Below are positions 6,065 to 7,782 of a stretch of DNA of 7,782 nucleotides, piece after piece. The translations under genes were made by a program, and so were the position numbers. The stretch is from an uncultured Clostridia bacterium. Its GTDB lineage: Bacteria > Bacillota > Clostridia > TANB77 > CAG-508. Below the pieces are notes generated by a model, which saw only the letters and a program-made list of their open reading frames with translations, ran no database searches and was not told the origin of the DNA. The stretch covers positions 1 through 7,782 of the forward strand of contig CANPWI010000066.1 in the NCBI GenBank assembly GCA_947584125.1, in the 5' to 3' direction. Position 1 is the stretch's first letter, and the number at the start of each line of letters is the position of its first letter.

Positions 6065-7365
6065 TTAAATTAAAAATGCTGCATATAATGGCACAGATTT
6101 TATATTATTTTCAAAACCAAAATTTTTAGTTGATATCCTAATTGCATATTTAGGTTTATTTTCTTTTATATATATATTCAAACTTGTAGATTTTACATTA
6201 TTACTACTTTTTACCTCTACAGGTATTATTCCATCTTCATTATAAATTATAAAATCTACTTCTGCATTTCTTCCATATGTCCAATAATATAATGATGTAT
6301 CATTTGCAATTAACTCTTGTGCTATATAATTTTCTGTAATAGCACCTTTAAATTCAAAATTTCTTTCTAGCATAATATCTGGATATTTTATTTCAGATAT
6401 AGAAGTTAATAATCCTACATCACTTAGATATAATTTGAATGCAGATTCATCCATGTAAACCTTTAATGGTATTTCTGGCTTTTTAATTTTATAGCTTGGC
6501 AAAATCATTCCTGACGAAATTAGCCATTCAATTGGTGTTTCATACTTTCTTTTTCTCCCATCCTCATCAATTAACTTATATTTAAATGTTTTTTTATCTT
6601 TTGCTAATTGACTTGGTATATTGTTATATACTTTTTCAATTTTTACTGATTCTACATTACCTTTTACATATTTTTTCATATCAGCTATATACATTTGTAT
6701 AATATTTGACATTATTTTCGAATCATATTTTAATATGTCCAAATCATTTTCTATAAAATTATTTATAGATTCTGGCATACCTCCAACACATAAATACTGT
6801 TTATATAATGTAAGCGCTTCCTCATGAGCAAATGAAGGCATCTCTTCCACTTTAGAGTAACATTCTTTAATTTTACTTAATAGCATATTTTTTCCTATAG
6901 CCATCAAAAATTCTTCAAAATTCATTGGATACATATATTCTATCCTTACTTTTCCAACAGGGAAAGAACTATTAAATCTATTTATTTTTACTCCGTAACA
7001 AACTACCTGCACATACAATTTTATATGGTTTTTCTGATTCATTAAAATATTTAAGTGAAACAATAAAATTTTCACTAACTTGTACCTCATCAAAAAAGAA
7101 TAGAGTTTTTTCTAAATCTATCTTTTTACCAATATATAATTCTAATTCTTTTAATATTTTTTCTTCATCAATAGTCTTTTCAAATATATTTCTTATTTCT
7201 TCATTTTTTTCTAAATTAAAATATATATATTCTTCAAAATTTTCTCTTCCAAATTTATCAATCGTATATGTTTTTCCAATTTGTCTTACTCCGAATTACC
7301 ATTAGTGGTTTTTTCATTCCTGATTCTTTCCAATCAAATAATTTTTTTTCGAATAATCTTATCAT
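6065..7365 (-). CDS. AAA_14/DUF4143 ATPase, interrupted by two +1 frameshifts
   Basis: Read with two single-base skips, this is a full-length 432-residue ATPase. The ATG at 7365 follows GGAGGA with a seven-base spacer. Walker A is GVRQIGKT (25-32), Walker B is LFFFDEVQ (88-95), then CAGSLLGV (118-125) and FPVGKVRIEYMYPMNFEEF, all typical of AAA_14. The C-terminal DUF4143 part ends with EVDFIIYNEDGIIPVEVKSS, resembling a PD-(D/E)XK nuclease core. An extra C at 7293 (before Gly25) and another at 6995 (before Gly124) shift the frame, both in CGGAGTAA. The unshifted frames stop at 7258 (TGA) and 6978 (TAG). No other lesion is seen, and everything else matches the family. It is either recoded at CGGA, a recent pseudogene, or affected by sequence error. 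The cellular role of the family is poorly known. Confidence 0.8.
6986..6995 (-). other. Second +1 frameshift site (CGGAGTAA) in the ATPase
   Basis: On the minus strand TTG TTA is followed by CGGAGTAAAA. The expected AGSLLGVK is obtained only if the C at 6995 is skipped and GGA is read as Gly124. The zero frame reaches TAG six codons on, counting from CGG. Confidence 0.85.
7286..7293 (-). other. First +1 frameshift site (CGGAGTAA) in the ATPase
   Basis: On the minus strand GTA ATT is followed by CGGAGTAA. Skipping the C at 7293 gives GGA, the first glycine of Walker A (GVRQIGKT). The zero frame stops at TGA 7260-7258 and would leave only a 35-residue peptide. Confidence 0.85.
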
Positions 7366-7382
7366 TTTTCTGTCCTCCATCT

Positions 7383-7417
7383 ATTATATTATTATCATAA
7401 ATTTTATATATAGTCAA
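7383..7417 (-). promoter_or_regulatory. Promoter of the ATPase gene
   Basis: TTGACT (7417-7412) is a good -35 hexamer. Candidate -10 boxes follow at 17 bases (TAATAA) or 15 bases (GATAAT), and a TATAAT (7388-7383) lies closer to the gene. The -35 directly abuts the nearest of the three upstream repeats. Confidence 0.45.
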
Positions 7418-7501
7418 TATTTTTACCACTTTTTGCATTTTAAAATCTATATTTTTACCACTTTTTGCGTTTATATGTTATATATTTATACCACTTTTTG
7501 T
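7418..7501 (-). repeat. Three 19-bp direct repeats upstream of the ATPase
   Basis: Copies of tatttttaccactttttgc start at 7418, 7450 and 7483. The first two are identical and the third differs at two positions. They are spaced 32 and 33 bases apart, about three helical turns, so they face the same side of the DNA. On the minus strand they read GCAAAAAGTGGTAAAAATA and end just before the ATPase -35 box. This suggests operator or activator sites, possibly for autoregulation. Confidence 0.8.
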
Positions 7502-7526
7502 ATGTTTCACATGAATTTTTTTAGAC

Positions 7527-7560
7527 AAAAAAGATATAGACAAACATCTATATCTTTTTT
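7527..7560 (-). terminator. Rho-independent terminator after the right-edge gene
   Basis: A 14-bp perfect stem (7527-7540 with 7547-7560) with a six-base loop starts four bases past the stop of the right-edge gene. Both strands end the stem in six T, so it could act in either direction. Confidence 0.8.
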
Positions 7561-7564
7561 ATAT

Positions 7565-7782
7565 TTAGCTTTGATTTTGCACACCTAAAGTATATTTTGT
7601 TACCCAATATCCTGTAAGTTCTACTGGTTCACCTTCATCATTTTTCCATGTAAAGCTTTCTGGTATTTCATATTCTGGTGATGCATTTGTTTCTTTATCT
7701 TTTAACCATCTTACCTCTACTCTTTGATTTGATTCATTTTTGTATTGTGTTGGTAGTATTTTGTATTCATATCTTGGTATCC
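7565..7782 (-). CDS. C-terminal end of a probable surface protein (partial)
   Basis: The last 71 residues of a gene that enters from the right edge are visible. The fragment starts IPRYEYKI, with the edge bases GG consistent with a preceding Trp (W-I-P-R). It continues through EYEIPESFTW to ELTGYWVTKYTLG and the stop at 7565. The WIPRYxYKI and GYWVxKY motifs resemble, from memory, the tail of large secreted or pilin-like surface proteins common in gut Firmicutes. No domain name is assigned with certainty. The stop is followed at once by a strong terminator, so this gene ends its own transcript and is separate from the ATPase. Confidence 0.65.
   Translation of the reverse strand, partial: IPRYEYKILPTQYKNESNQRVEVRWLKDKETNASPEYEIPESFTWKNDEGEPVELTGYWVTKYTLGVQNQS

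Noticed and set aside
6065..7093. The ATPase as a shorter gene starting at an internal ATG near 7093
   Set aside because: That frame lacks Walker A and B and begins with about 30 residues unlike the family, whereas the correct N-terminus is encoded upstream in other frames with a strong ribosome binding site at 7373-7378.
7418..7501. CRISPR array
   Set aside because: Only three repeats of 19 bp with 13-14-bp spacers that are themselves AT-rich and similar, and no cas genes. Operator repeats fit better.
7268..7588. Plus-strand open frame of about 106 codons across the ATPase start, operator repeats and terminator
   Set aside because: It is rich in Phe, Ile and Tyr as expected from reading T-rich antisense DNA. 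It has no ribosome binding site and crosses a terminator and promoter region.

Overview
The window is very AT-rich, with AAA, AAT, ATA, TTA and AGA dominating the codons. It uses TAA, TAG and TGA as stops and strong AGGAG/GGAGG ribosome binding sites. This points to a low-GC Bacillota (Firmicutes), plausibly an uncultivated gut-type Clostridia or Bacilli. No rRNA, tRNA, transposase, integrase or CRISPR array is visible.

Layout from left to right. A 75-bp repeat (copy 1, 3-77) precedes a minus-strand RNase H/winged-helix fusion gene, which ends in a hairpin terminator. Next come a doubtful small membrane ORF and a plus-strand 12-helix MFS transporter that ends inside a perfect 27-bp palindrome. 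Copy 2 of the repeat (2450-2525) follows at once and abuts the stop of a minus-strand two-gene operon of unknown function (348 aa, then 130 aa) with its own extended -10 promoter. A 17-nt remnant of the same repeat (4076-4092) separates that operon from a minus-strand pair whose genes overlap: a Cof-type HAD phosphatase and a second MFS transporter. Upstream lies an ATPase of the AAA_14/DUF4143 type. Its promoter carries three 19-bp repeats spaced 32-33 bp apart. At the right edge is the C-terminal end of a probable surface protein with a terminator.

The most striking observation is in the ATPase. The gene is intact apart from two single-base +1 shifts. Both are an extra C in the same octamer, CGGAGTAA, and in both the expected reading is restored by reading (C)GGA as glycine. 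One of these glycines is the first Gly of Walker A. By eye, these two sites are the only in-frame CGG codons in the window. This suggests either +1 recoding at CGGA in a genome where CGG is nearly unused, or a very odd pseudogene.

The second striking observation is the dispersed repeat. Read on the minus strand, it can form two mutually exclusive hairpins, one hiding and one exposing a GGAGGU Shine-Dalgarno sequence ahead of an ATG. Copies or remnants lie at the boundaries between gene groups, which gives a cassette-like appearance.
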